DNA of 64,000 bases from Kryptolebias marmoratus. Taxonomy: Eukaryota > Chordata > Actinopteri > Cyprinodontiformes > Rivulidae. The notes beneath the pieces are model-generated. The model was not told the origin of the DNA. It did no database searches and saw only the letters and a list, made by a program, of their open reading frames with translations. Shown here piece after piece: positions 14,152 through 25,860 of this stretch; within the stretch, counting starts at the first letter, position 1; every line of letters starts with the position of its first letter. A program made the position numbers and the translations under genes. The DNA lies in NCBI RefSeq assembly GCF_001649575.2, contig NC_051451.1, positions 20,799,187 to 20,863,186 of the forward strand. Reading direction: 5' to 3'.

Positions 14152-14477
14152 CTAGTAGGCGGTTTGGTAGGTGGGACACTGGTAGGATTTCATGTACTTG
14201 ATAGCAAATTTGAGCTCCTTGCTCTTCTTGTCCCACTTGTGAATGGACACAAGCAGCAGCTGCTGGTCCACTTTGCGGCCCATGATGAGGAAGTTGGAGC
14301 CCAGGTTCTCCAGCTGAGAGCACGGACAGTTGGCCCCGTTCTTAATGTACAGGGTCAGCTTCTTCAAGTCCTTCTTTCTGAGCATGCCCTGCTTCAAAAC
14401 CTTCTTCTTCTTTTGGGCTGCGATCAGCTTCCTGTCACCCTTTTCCTTTTTCACCTCTTTGATTTTCATCTTTAGAA
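14152..14477 (-). CDS. sfrp5: sfrp5 exon 3: C-terminal netrin-like (NTR) domain
   Basis: Terminal coding exon of secreted frizzled-related protein 5, residues 211 (split codon) to 318, ending in TAG at 14154-14152. The acceptor is a pyrimidine-rich tract ending in CAG just upstream on the minus strand (14480-14478). It joins exon 2 in phase 1 to give ...CASDF-V-LKMKIKEVKKEKGD. The exon carries a lysine-rich stretch (KKKK at 233-236) and NTR cysteines C261, C263 and C311, which with C189, C192 and C206 in exon 2 make six. The block DRKLIAAQKKKK is closer to SFRP5 than to SFRP1 or SFRP2. In this family the NTR domain contributes to heparin and Wnt binding. Long lysine runs fit the basic character of family members. 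Confidence 0.95.
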
Positions 14478-15254
14478 CTGAAAGAGAGGGAAAACAAAAA
14501 CAAGCGATGTTTTAACTTAGATTAACTTCTCACACAAACTTTGTGAATTTGTCATTCTTAAACCTTTAATCCATTTGAACATCACTTCTGAAACTTTTAC
14601 ACATCTCAAATACTTTGCAAACATTCTCCTCTGCAATAAAGTTGTTTTCTATTTTCAAAACCCACTGGCACTGTCAAAATTATGACCTGTTTTCTTTGTA
14701 CATTTTGCACACAAGCACTCAGAAACATTGCAAGGTTGACCTTTTTTTGTTATGATTTTTTTAATAAAATGAAATTACCTTTCATGTGCTTTGATTTGTA
14801 ACAAATTTCATGTGCGAGTTTATCACAGGAATTACTTGTTGAAAAATTGTCTGTTTTTTATTAGACTTAATCTCCAACTCATTTTACACACCTCTATCTC
14901 CTGAGTTTCTGACTGTATCAGAAATATTCATCAGCAAGATACAAGTCATGTTGCTTTGAAGTGTTGTTAAATTCTAACCAATAAATGGTATGGCAAATCC
15001 AATTACTGGGTATTACCGATTCATTGTTACCTGTTTACACACGTTATCACCATTTTTACAAGTTGATAATGTTATTTACAACAATGACTTGTTTGAATCA
15101 GGACTGTAATCAAAGATAATGTGACTCTCATTTAGACCCTATGAGATCCATTTTTATATTATAGAAAAAACTGACAAACTCAGGTTTATCAATGGAATAA
15201 AGCTCTGATGTTTAGTACTAAGTCTTGTGTTTATAAATTTCTATTTTAATCACA

Positions 15255-15502
15255 TAAACAACATAAATGGCTACAAATCTGAGATTTACAGATATTGTGC
15301 TAAAATTTGGTGTGGTAATAACTGACAGTCAGTCACAACACATACTCCGAGTGCTAACAGATCAATATTGCAGAATTGCGTGAGACTGTACATGTTCTTT
15401 CCGAAGTTTGACCAAAACAGCTATAACTCTGCCTTTTTTTTTTATCTAGTTTAAAATTCTGACATGAAGGCAGCAGGCAATCTGCATTCTTTCAAGGAAT
15501 GC
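15255..15502 (-). repeat. Dispersed palindrome-headed repeat, copy B
   Basis: Partial reverse-oriented copy inside sfrp5 intron 2. Its head palindrome GCATTCTTTCAAGGAATGC is at 15484-15502, followed on the minus strand by 'tgcctgctgcc-tcatgtcag-attttaaact' and by the 'acaccaaatttta' block near 15300. The distal half of the element is missing or unrecognisable. Confidence 0.7.
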
Positions 15503-16944
15503 TTGGCCTTTAATTAAATGTGAAGATTAAAAGTGAACTGGCAAGCGATTTCAGACAGGAGTTCTCTGGGAAACCGTTTTTGACAGGAGAAATTAATCAT
15601 AAGTTGGGCAGAGACTCAAGGTGTATATGAGGTAGATCACTGCGTCACTTCTCTCCTGCTTACAAGTTGCATAAATAGCCCTCGTTACACTGTGATATGT
15701 ATCCTAAACATGTAAAAATATAGGATGTTCGACAAGGAATTTGTGCACCGATCAGCTCCTAGTTCACTTCTGGACGCAGATCCAGCTTTGATACAATGAG
15801 CATAATTTTATATGCACGGCTGAGAAGGTGTGTTTTTATGAATGACCGTATTCATGTGAGTTAGGATAAAATTGCCACCTTTCCTCTTTCATTTCACTTT
15901 AAATGTCCACTCGTGTTCAGTCTTATTTAGTCCTGAGTAATATGGTGGGGCCCTTTGTGCAGCCTGGCCAGCATCTTTGTGACAAGCTGTGCCCACGATT
16001 TTAAACAAACCGGCTCTCTTCTTTGTGAGAGCAGAAAAGTGTGCTGTCGTTTTGAGGAGAAGCAGAGTTTCTTCAAGCTAAAGCAGGAAATTTCTTTCAC
16101 CAACCAGGTTTACATGATACGCTAGTACAGACTAGCATCTTAACTCATTTTTTGAATTCTGGTGTTGGAAGAAATCACACACCAAAAGTCAACTGTAACC
16201 AAATACAAAAAAAGCTTTGAGGGTAAACAGCTTCCAAAACTGAATAGAGCAGCATTCACAAACCATGAAATCAACTATAGCCCAAAAGAATAACATCATA
16301 GACTTATTTAGCCTTGCTCTTCAGTGTATATTGCCTTCTTATGTTAATCTAATCTCTCTTCCAGTCACATACAGTCTTGTTCATTAAATATATTTACTTA
16401 GCAGGCTATCAGCTGCCAAAATTTATAACATTTCATTCATATGGTCTGAATAAATGTGCCCTCTGATTCCTGGAACTGAAACCCTGGCATGTGAAAAGAC
16501 TGAGATGCACAATCCAACAATTAACCAGTTAAAAAAATACAAATCTTGATTAATGTTGGGATTAATCCTGGAAGATGAGCTTGTATCTTGGCTGCAGCTC
16601 AGAGTGTGAAGATGTCTTTTGTTGTTCCTGGATGTGATAGGGGAATTATTCATAAGGGTCATGCTCAGTGTACTGAGACCACTTCGAAGGTGTGGTTAGT
16701 CATGATGTATTATCAAACTGTTTTGTCATTATTTTTACTTTAATTCCCTGAATTGTACAGTGAGACCAGAAAAAAAACAAAAAGCAGGATCTCTAAATCA
16801 AAACTCTGAGGCAAAAGTCTATGGACGTGGAAAATCAGCTGGTGTAAATTATAATACTGTGAAAGCCCCTATGAAGAGAAATAATGAAACAATTATGCTT
16901 TGGCTTCTTGCAAAAACCATTATAGAGTGAAACAGGAACAGCAT

Positions 16945-17352
16945 ATTAAATGAAAAACTTTGAAGGAATGCATATCGCCTGCCACCTTTCATGTCGGTGT
17001 TTTAAACTAAAATCATCTTTCAATGGGAAACAATGTTTTGGTCTAACATTTTAAATTATGATCCACATGGACATGTGAAGTATTGCAAAATCTTGCAAAA
17101 TGTGTTAGTGCTTGGAGTATGTATTGAGGGTGACGCTAAGCTACGTCAGGATCACATTTAGCTCAGTATCTGTAAGAATAATTATAGCCATTTTTGTGTT
17201 GCCTAAGGTCAATTACTGTGGCGGTCATCTTGAATTAGACTGATTGCAAAAGTAAATGAGCTGTAGAAGTAAATTCAAAGATTACATTTTGAGTGTTTCA
17301 CTAAAATCTGTCCAATAATTCATGAGATATTTTGCTAACAGGCAGACACAGT
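16945..17352 (+). repeat. Dispersed palindrome-headed repeat, copy C
   Basis: Forward copy in sfrp5 intron 2. The right half of the head palindrome (AAGGAATGC) is at 16963-16971, followed by 'gcctgccacctttcatgtc', 'gttttaaacta', 'gtgttagtgcttggagtatgt', 'tagctcagtatctg', 'ggcggtcatctt' and 'caataattcatgagatattttgctaac', ending in a short 'cagacacag' tail. No open frame is maintained. Confidence 0.8.
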
Positions 17353-17384
17353 TCACTCCAATTGGTAATGACAAAGATCACATC

Positions 17385-17702
17385 TAAAAACAGATCTTGT
17401 GTGATCCTTTAGTGCTCAAATTGTGTGTTGGGAATCACTCTCAGCTACTAACAATACATTTTAGCTCAATAGCTCTAAAAATGGCTGAGTTAAAGTTATT
17501 TTTATGATTGCTAAAGTTGCTGAGCTGTGGCAACCATCTTAAATGGGGTTGACTCAAAAAGTTACTTAGTTATAGGTGTAGATTGTTTTCAGAGAGTTTA
17601 ATTTAAATTCATCTAGTTTATGAGATGTTTAATGCTAATGTTGCAGACAAACTAACACACACAAACATTGGCAAAAACACAGCTTTCAGTAATGGGCAGG
17701 AA
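17385..17702 (+). repeat. Dispersed palindrome-headed repeat, copy D
   Basis: A second forward copy directly following copy C, beginning at the internal 'gatcttgtgtgatcctttagtgctca' block without a head. It continues through 'ctctcagctacta', 'tagctcaatagct', 'ggcaaccatctt', 'catctagtttatgagatg' and an AC-rich tail ending in 'gctttcagtaatgggcagg'. C and D together form a head-to-tail pair in which D lacks the first third. Confidence 0.75.
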
Positions 17703-17977
17703 AAAAAACGTATTACAATAATTTAGGAGACAGAAAAAAGGCTCTGCTAGTCAAAGGAAGTCACAGAATAAAAGTGTAAACTACCTGTTGACGTCTTCAG
17801 ATGCTGCCAGTAAACTAAAGTATTTTATGAATGATCTTCACATAATAATATTTTACAGCAGACTTATCATTTACAAAACCAGTTGCCTCACTTTCTTGCT
17901 TACAGTGACTTTAGGCTGAAACAAACTGTGTGACCGCTGCTGATCTTTCCATTTAAATATATATATTTATTACTTAC

Positions 17978-18055
17978 CAAAGTCGCTGGCACAGTAATGC
18001 TCCATGATGTTGTCTGCTTTCAGCTCGTTGTCGCAGGGAGGGCAAACCTTTGACA
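17978..18055 (-). CDS. sfrp5: sfrp5 exon 2: linker and start of NTR domain
   Basis: Internal 78-nt exon encoding residues 185 (split) to 211 (split): VSKVCPPCDNELKADNIMEH then YCASDF. It contains the CPPC pair (C189, C192) and C206 that open the netrin-like domain. On the minus strand the acceptor is '...cttctcag' immediately before TGTCAAAGG, and the donor is GTAAGT immediately after ...GACTTTG. It joins exon 1 (ends ...CAGCCACCAG) and exon 3 in phase 1 at both boundaries, so the reading frame is uninterrupted. Its size and phases match the small middle exon typical of vertebrate SFRP1/2/5 genes. Confidence 0.95.
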
Positions 18056-21000
18056 CTGAGAAGACAAGAAAATAATTTCTCATCAGTTGAATTTAATAAG
18101 ATTTCATTTGGTCCTAATAAAACCAGATTAGCTAATACCTAACATCTGAGTTGAGGTCATTATTAGTCAAGTGTAGGCAGCCAAACCCATGCTGTGGGTA
18201 TAAAAAAAAAATTGTTAAACTCTGAGCACTTTTGAGTCACATATTTGCAGCCCCCACCGGCTCCTCTTGTCAGACACTATTTGCTGCAGAGCAAATTCTA
18301 TGTCCTGCAGATTGAATGATGTTTGCCCTGCAATTACACAGGAGAAAATGTTTTTATTCGGACCGTTGTATATTTTGGTGGTGCAGGCGTGGTCTTGGCT
18401 GTGCAGGAAGGTAAACGCTGTGGCGGGAGCTGCTGTGCAGGGTGAAAAGTGATTTCAGCACATAGACACAGGCAGCACTTAAGCCACACAGCAACCGCAC
18501 ATTGTGAAACAGCAAGGGGCAAACCAAAGCAACAAGTTCCTGTTTATTTGTAACTCCAAATTTATGGTCACGCATGCTTTGCTCAAGAGCATGTTTAGCC
18601 TAGCCAAAGCCTTACTCTGACATGGGGCTTTGTGATTGTTGTTGCTGTGTATACACACAGTGGAAGCAAAGAAAAGGCACTATGTGGATCTTTCCTAATG
18701 TATTTAGTTCAATATGTTACTTGTTTTCAACACATGCTGCATTGAAATATAAAGTATACTTGGAAATACAAGTAACCCTAGACTTTTGCCACTTAGGAAA
18801 AAGAAAAACTAGCTTTGTGAAGGTTTCAAGTTTAAGAAATGCACACAACCCTTAGGAGGTTGACTGTTCTACACATGAAATAGCTTCTCACTAATCTAAA
18901 ACACACTCACACAATGAGTCAAGTGAGAGAACAAGATATAATTTTAGAAAGGGGGAGAAAAATATGTTGAAGGAATCTTCCCCACACCACATATACAGTG
19001 TTTGCTCCGACAGGGAAGACAAATCTGATTTGAGTCAACGAGTCTGAAGGAAAAACAGAGCTGACCTTTTGCTGAGTGGGACCTTTTTTTAGCGTGACTG
19101 CTTGTACGAGAGCTACATTTTTCTGTCGTTCACTCACCGCGATATCTAAAATATGTTTTCCCTTAAGTGCTGCCTGTTCCCTCTCTGTTCCCCCAGTCTC
19201 CTGCATACAAACACACAGATTCAAACACACACACCAGAGAGTCCTCGCACAGTTCAGGCCCTGGGGTTAAAAGTCAGGGTTCAGAGGTTATCACCCCAGC
19301 CCAGACCTCAGTGTCTGGACAGATAATGAGAGGGGTCAAAGTTTGGCATGCTTTGCTGCTTGGGTCGTGGGGAGGTGAGCCCCCTTACCACCACTGAGTG
19401 TATGTATGAATGTGTGTGTATGTGTGTGTGCATGTTGAGTTTAGCTGATCCATGTTCTTGCAGCCAGTTTCTCTCCTCAGAGGGTTCCCATGCTTTCACA
19501 GGCTGATCGGGGCCAGGCATGAAATTGTCTGGTGCTGATGTGAGGACTGGAACAGACAACCAAACTTCTCTGGATTTGAATGTTTTTTAATGATTTTCTT
19601 CAAGTTTGTCGTGTCTTATTTAGCCTCCATGGCTAACATGGCTTCATTTGGGTTCCACTGGGGCAGTGCATTGACAGGAGACCCAGCAGTGTCGATGCCA
19701 GAGGATGTGTCAAAATGAAACCATGAAATTTAGTTGAGCTCAGACTGAAAACCACCATCTCGATACTGCTGAGAAATAATTTAAGCTTTGACTACCCTCA
19801 TCACTCGTCTCTGAAGCAATCACTGTCACATTCTGGTGGGAATCAATTCTGTGTAGCTTCGAATACAAGTGCAGGACTTTTTATATACATTTGTCTTCAG
19901 TAAATAAACAGACCTGATAATGCTTTGCTAAGTCAGTGGTGAAATGTATGTGCTATGTGATTAACTTTTGAAAAAAAAAAAATAAAGTTTTCTGCTTCAT
20001 CGTTAGCTCTGGTTTTGGTATTTTTGTTTAATAGAGAAGATTTTAAGATTATGATAGATTTTGACTAATATTTTAGTCTCACAGAGTTATTTTTGTGGAG
20101 GATGAGAAGTTTGTAAGTCAAAGATTAAGAAGAAGAGTAAAAGGCTGATGGAAGCAGTATGAGTAGGGAGATGTTTTATTGGAAAGTCCTGCTGTTAATC
20201 TTCAAACAGTGAGCCAGAGTGGAAATGGAGAATGGCGAGGGTCCAAGAATTTTACAGCACTTTGTCATAGCTTTAGAGTTAACATCACTTTCTCCATTTT
20301 AGTCTCTTCTTTTTGCTGCCTTTTGTCTGTCATATCTACAGAAATCTTCAACAAAAAACATTGAAACTTTTGTGTGCACTTTTGAAGTACAAAAATGTGA
20401 AAGGTCAGTTGCAAACTCACTTTGGAATAAAAGCCTCGAAATGACCACAAAAAATACAAAATGTTGCTTTGATGTGTAAAAAAAAAAATACAAAAAAAAA
20501 AACCTGATGCACTCAGTTTTGTATAAACAAAAACATAAATTATAAACATCACAAAGTCACTAAAAGCACAAAAAAATGCATTTCTTATTCACATGAAATT
20601 TCTAAAATAATGCTGCTTGTCTTTCTGTGACACTTTAGAATCTCTTTAATTTACTGCAGACATACAGTTAAAGACATAAAGCGCATGTTCTGTCTGCAAC
20701 CTTTGAAATGGTTTTGCTTTTGGTTGAATTTTAACAACAATACTTGCAAAGTTATGTGTTTTTTTGTCCTGTCTGTCGCTTCAAAATGCACTCACATCCT
20801 TTCATAAAGGTCTACCACAAACAAGGGCAACCAAATCAAACAATATGTTTGTCGGATTCTCTGACTTGTCTTACTCTTCAGTTCTAGCAGTCTGAGCATT
20901 ACACTTTGATGAGAAAAACGTTCCATTTAAGGTATTTTCGGGTCACTATCTGATGCCTCATTTGGGCCCTTCAAGTTATGAGCAGCCGCACTTATGACAT

Positions 21001-24000
21001 AAAATAGTAGTGTGCAGGAGATGAAATACAGTGTGTGATTTATGTCCAAGGGCCTCACATCTGTTTAAATGTGGCATGCAGACAGACAGAGGAGAGCTTA
21101 AACATGGCTCAAAGGCGGGACCCCTGGGGGCCCTAAAACAAAGCTCACTCCTTGCATCTGTAGGAATCCTATACAGAAGAGAAAGTACCTCCTGAAAAGG
21201 CCTCTGCACTCTTCCATGCACCGAGCATTGGATCACATTTTCCTTTCATATAGTGGCAGCCAATGCCACATGAGTAGAGTCCATTGTGATGCTGGATGCC
21301 TGTCAGTATTGCCTGTCTCCTTTAACATGGCTGTAACTTAAACTGGCCACATCAAAGAGAGAACAGCGAGGACAGACAATAACTATCATACCATTCAGTT
21401 TCATTGACTTCAACTGGAATGCTCTCTTAAAATGAAACTAGCATTCCTTAAAGGAATTCATACTGTCTGCTACCTTGCATGCCAAAGTTTTAAACAAAGA
21501 TCTCTTGTGATCCCTTAGCGATCTAAGTATGCAATTGGGATAACTCTCAGCTACTAAAACACCAAATTTAAGCTTAATATTTGTAAAACCTACAGACTTA
21601 TAGCCATTTTTTAGGTTGATTAGCTGTGGCTGCCATCTTAAATAAGGTTGACTACAAAAGATAATCAATTGTACATGTACATGCAATGATTCTGAGAACT
21701 GTAATAAAATCAGTCCTGTGGTGCATGAGATATTTTAGTAACAAACAAACAAACACATTTATAGACACAAACAATTACATGATCACCCATCTTTCATTGC
21801 GGCAGGTCATAAAAAGACCTTCTAAAAGCAAACTTGTAAGTTTGGTTGTAGCTACTTGCATTCTGTAAAACATCCAGTGCAAAGCCTTTTCTGTCTTCAT
21901 CATATTGATTTATTGACACACACAGTAGCTAAAAGTAGCACCATTAAAGTGGAGTTGAGGTGGCCGGATGAGCTGTTATCTGAGTTCAGCTGGGCTTCTC
22001 AGCTCCTGGGAGAAGACCAGTCTGCTCGTCTTCCCTGATATAATATACAGACTTGTGTTTCACATAATCACGCCCCGCAGGCTCCTGACACACGCACAAA
22101 CAAAAGTCATCACATGCACACACACAAGCCAGAAGTCATTCACACACGTAACATGAGCTCAGGTAGTCTTGGAGTTTGTCTAACTTTCTGCGATGGCACA
22201 AAGGTGGAAAGTGAATTTAACTCTGTACTGTTAGTTTCCACAGAAACCCTCGAACCGTGCTATATCATGTAATTGCAGAATAGCTCAGATAGCATTAGGG
22301 CCTCCCGGACGGGGAGAGCAGCAGGTACTGTACTGCTTAATTTCTGCAACTGAGTCTAACTCCCTGAGATTTTGGTGTATTACCGCAAGATTCCTTTTTA
22401 TGATCCACCAGTGTCCCCCAATGCCACTGACGGTTCCCAGAAAACTCACTTCTGAGAGTTCTTAGCTGAAATTCCCTTTTTATTATTGCTGGCTTTCGTT
22501 TTGTGTTTGTGCATGTGTTTGTGTGTTTTTTAAAGCCAAAAACTTGTCCTCGGCGTGGCCTCTTCGGCACATCTGAGAATCTCTAGTTCTTAGCAAAATG
22601 TCAGTGGCTGAGCCTTCAGGCTAGAAGTAATATGGGTTCACTCTCAGTTTCAAAGACACACACAGACACAAAGACACTCATACAAAAACATGCCTAAATA
22701 TAATTGTTATATACCATTTCATTTTTGATTTATTGTTATGCTTAATATTTGACTGTGACTTTAGCTTTTAATTTTAAGCAGAAAGAACAAAACATTCTTC
22801 TGTATTTTTGCTCCGATTTCTTTTTTACAACTTTTTGTAGTCTAGCAGCCTCTGATCATTATTTGACTAAGATAAACAATTGGATGCCTGTTTGAGGAGG
22901 TGGCAAATAACATTTAAGCTGCCTTCTTCTTGGAGAGCATGTTAAAGAATAAATTATGAATCTGCAGTGCCCAAATACTGCATAGTTGGTACCTGTCTAC
23001 AAAAACAGAGCTGCAGGTTTCCCTCATGGAAAAAGTAAGATGTGCATTAATTTACCTGAGAATCCTTAAACAGTTTTTTCAAACTTAAAAATATCCCACA
23101 TGTTAATTAGAGAACAGCAGCATGCTGTAAATGTTAGCTGCAGGACTAAGAAGCATTTAGTTTTATTAATTTTACTGCAGAGAAAATTAGTAGCATCCAT
23201 CAAAAACAGTGAGGCAAAATAAACTTTTATTAAGTAAAATTTCACCATGTGGGAAAAGGATCATGCAAAGCAACCAAGAAATGATAATTAACAGTTAAAG
23301 GTAAGTGAAGGAATGATGTGGGAAATAAAAAGCTTTCTTCAAACTCTTATAGAAAGTGGAGAGGTGGACAGTTATTATTCTGCAGGAGGAAGCTTTTCTG
23401 CTTCCCTTCACTCTCCTGCTTCCCTCTCCTTTCACTCCATTCATCTCTATTAGGAACAATCATACTTTAGTGATTACCATTCTCTGCCCACTTCTCTTGT
23501 TCTGTCATGTCGACTAATTATCGGAGCTCAGTAATTGGCCTTGTAGTTAATTGTCCCACTGTCTGCCAGACCCAACAAAAGCGGAGCAGACTGGGACACA
23601 GTAGGGACTGTCCCCATTCCTTCTCTAAAAAAAAAACAACTCAATGACTCTCTCACAGCTCAGACGGCTTTTGTGAAGAGGCTGCTTTAGGTAGTTACGG
23701 TGCAAACACCCCCCGCCCCCATAGACACACACACACGTACACATTTCTAATAAGTTCACACTCATTTTCTGATCATCATTTTTTTCTTTCTTTCCACATT
23801 TAGTAACATGATGCAGAGCAGCTTCTGAGTGTCTCACACAAACATCAGACATTCTCTATGAACTCAGTTATTAGAATGATTGATTAGGTGTAGATTGATG
23901 TTTACTGATAAGGCTGAGTGTGCATGTATGCATGTGTGTTACTCTTTTTTGGGAGGGTTAAGATGAGTATGTCATCAGTTAATCTTAACTCAGTCAGTCT

Positions 24001-24670
24001 CTATTCCCTGGAGTCTCCAAGTTTCCCCATTTCCATCTTTTCCCAAGGTGTATGAGTTCTCCTGAACTGTCCATTACTCAGGAAATTTCCCCCTTAGCCA
24101 CTTTCCTGCTTCTGTCTCTCTCCCTGACAACCTCTTGATAGACTTTTACTTAAACGTTCATGTCATTACTTCAGTCAGAGTAACTAAATGAGCCTTACAT
24201 CTTTGCAGTATTGAAACTTTTGTTGCATAAATCTCTACAGAATCTTAAATACTGATTTGATTTAATAAGGCTGTTGATGAGATGGCTGCAATCCTGAAAT
24301 TTATAAATGAAGAAACAAAATTACACTATTTTTAATTTGTTTCTCTTTTTCTTGTTTTACTTTTTGACTGATATCTGGAAATCACGAGTATTTCTCTTTA
24401 TTTAACCCATGTTAAGCATTTATTCAGTATGTCATTAAATCTATTTTTTGAGCAAAATTCTTAAGAGGTTTTGACAAAGTTGCACTTTTCGGAAACTTAA
24501 CATTTAATCTGATTATAATGTGGTTGTTGTGCTTTTTATGTGATTTATAGCTGACAATAAAATTGTAGCCTTAGAAAACTGCCTTGTTAACATGTTGCCT
24601 GCTGTTTCAGCCATAAATTTGACAAGTAACATTATGTTTTATTATGTGAGTAAGAACATTAGTGCCCTAC
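18056..24670 (-). other. sfrp5 intron 1
   Basis: 6,615-bp GT-AG intron between the frizzled exon and the middle exon. It contains copy E of the dispersed repeat (21441-21811), A-rich low-complexity tracts near 20478-20502, and a stretch near 23440-23600 with three TAAT-type homeodomain cores in about 40 bp. Open frames here are short and unconvincing. Confidence 0.85.
21441..21811 (+). repeat. Dispersed palindrome-headed repeat, copy E
   Basis: Forward copy in sfrp5 intron 1. The head GCATTCCTTAAAGGAATTC at 21441-21459 is an almost perfect palindrome. It is followed by 'ctgctaccttgcatgccaaagttttaaac', 'gatctcttgtgatcccttagcg', 'ctctcagctacta', 'accaaatttaagcttaatattt', 'ggctgccatctt' and 'ggtgcatgagatattttagtaac', an ACAA-rich stretch and a terminal 'ctttcattgcggcaggtca'. 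This is one of the most complete copies in the window. Confidence 0.8.
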
Positions 24671-25223
24671 CTGGTGGCTGGGTTGCATGGTTTCCAGTGA
24701 ACTGCATGGGGATGCAGAGGTCATTATCAATAGGAAACTTGTCACAGGTCAACATCTCTGGCCAGGGGAAGCCATAAGTTTCCATCACCGGAGCGCAGCT
24801 GTCCCTGACAGCCTCACACAACGAGCGGCAGGGATAGATGGGTCTGTCCAGACACACAGGTGCAAACAGCGAGCACAGGAACACCTGCGTATCAGCATGG
24901 CACCTTTTAGCGAGAAGGGGCACCCAGCTGCCCGCCTGGTGTTTGACTTCTAGCATGGTCTCGTGGTCCAGGAGGTTGGGTAGCCTCATCTTCTTGTAGC
25001 CCACATTATGGCACAGGCGCAGGTCGGCTGGTATGTCCACACACTGGGGCTGCTTGGTGTAGAAGCGGCCATTGTGGAAGTTGTCTGACTGCCAGCTGTA
25101 GTAGTCATACTCATCTGCAGCCACAATGGTAAAGAGAAGGAGGGAGAAAAGAGACAGGCCAAGTGGCAAGCTGAAGAAACTCTGGGTTAATGCCAGCCCG
25201 GGGCATTTTTGTCCATGAGCCAT
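24671..25223 (-). CDS. sfrp5: sfrp5 exon 1: signal peptide and frizzled cysteine-rich domain
   Basis: First coding exon of secreted frizzled-related protein 5, a secreted decoy that binds Wnt ligands (and may bind Frizzled receptors) outside the cell and dampens Wnt signalling. The start ATG is at 25223-25221. Residues 1 to about 36 are a hydrophobic signal peptide. Residues about 56-175 are the frizzled cysteine-rich domain with exactly ten cysteines (61, 71, 108, 117, 124, 132, 136, 143, 160, 170), including PQCVDIPADLRLCHNVGYKK and CSLFAPVCLDRPIYPCRSLC. The EYDYYSWQ start of the mature protein, AKRCHADTQ, GFPWPEML and DNDLCI favour SFRP5 over SFRP1. The exon ends ...CCACCAG before GTAGGG in phase 1. 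The spliced product is 318 residues, against 317 for human SFRP5 as I recall it. It has three coding exons, as in other vertebrates. Confidence 0.97.
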
Positions 25224-25860
25224 GCCTTTCTGAATTCACACAAACAATTCAAGAAGGCTGTATCCAAAAGTCTCCAAAGTAACCCAGTAAAGACAAAATT
25301 CTCAGAAAAGATAAGAACAAGTGGGCCAGGCGTACAAGCTGTAATCCCTTTTGTTTTCTCCAGAGTACGGTCACAGCGAGTTTAAAACAAAACTGTTTAA
25401 TTCCCTTCTTCCCTAGAGAGTCAGCCCTCTAAACCTCCCTGAAACACCTCTCTGTGTTTAGATGTGTGCCTCTGGTAGTGAAATGGGGACGCAGCAGGGA
25501 CAGACGAGTAGGACCACTTATTTCTCTAATTTAACCTGATTACAGTTTCTCACGCTCCTGACTTCACCCTCACTTTATGCTGTCTCCAGTCCACTCTTGC
25601 TCTGTATCAGTCTGTGGCTGTAAAGAAGAGTACCTAGATTTTAAGAGCCAGTGGTAGCTGCTTTCCTCAGCTGCCTGCCCCCCTATCAAGCTCCCAGACC
25701 ATTCATCTTCCTACTGGCCTCCCCTGGACTCACTCACAACAGCCTCAACCAATCACAGCCATGAAGGGAGGCTGCCTGCAGGACACTCCCTCTGCTCCTT
25801 ATTCTCAGCACAACCCCTCCTTTAGAACAAGTGAACAAGAGAAACTATAAAAGAACACTA
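25224..25860. promoter_or_regulatory. sfrp5 upstream region; CCAAT box and plus-strand TATA box
   Basis: Non-coding DNA immediately upstream of the sfrp5 ATG, expected to hold the 5'UTR and core promoter of that minus-strand gene. A CCAAT motif is visible at 25749-25753 (ATTGG on the minus strand). A consensus TATAAAAG is at 25846-25853, but on the plus strand, facing away from sfrp5. A clear minus-strand TATA box was not found; 'cataaag' near 25573 is a weak candidate. The transcription start cannot be placed from sequence alone. Confidence 0.4.

Noticed and set aside
14075..14515. Additional frames on both strands over sfrp5 exon 3
   Set aside because: They are out-of-frame shadows of the NTR-domain exon, whose frame is fixed by splice phase and family alignment.
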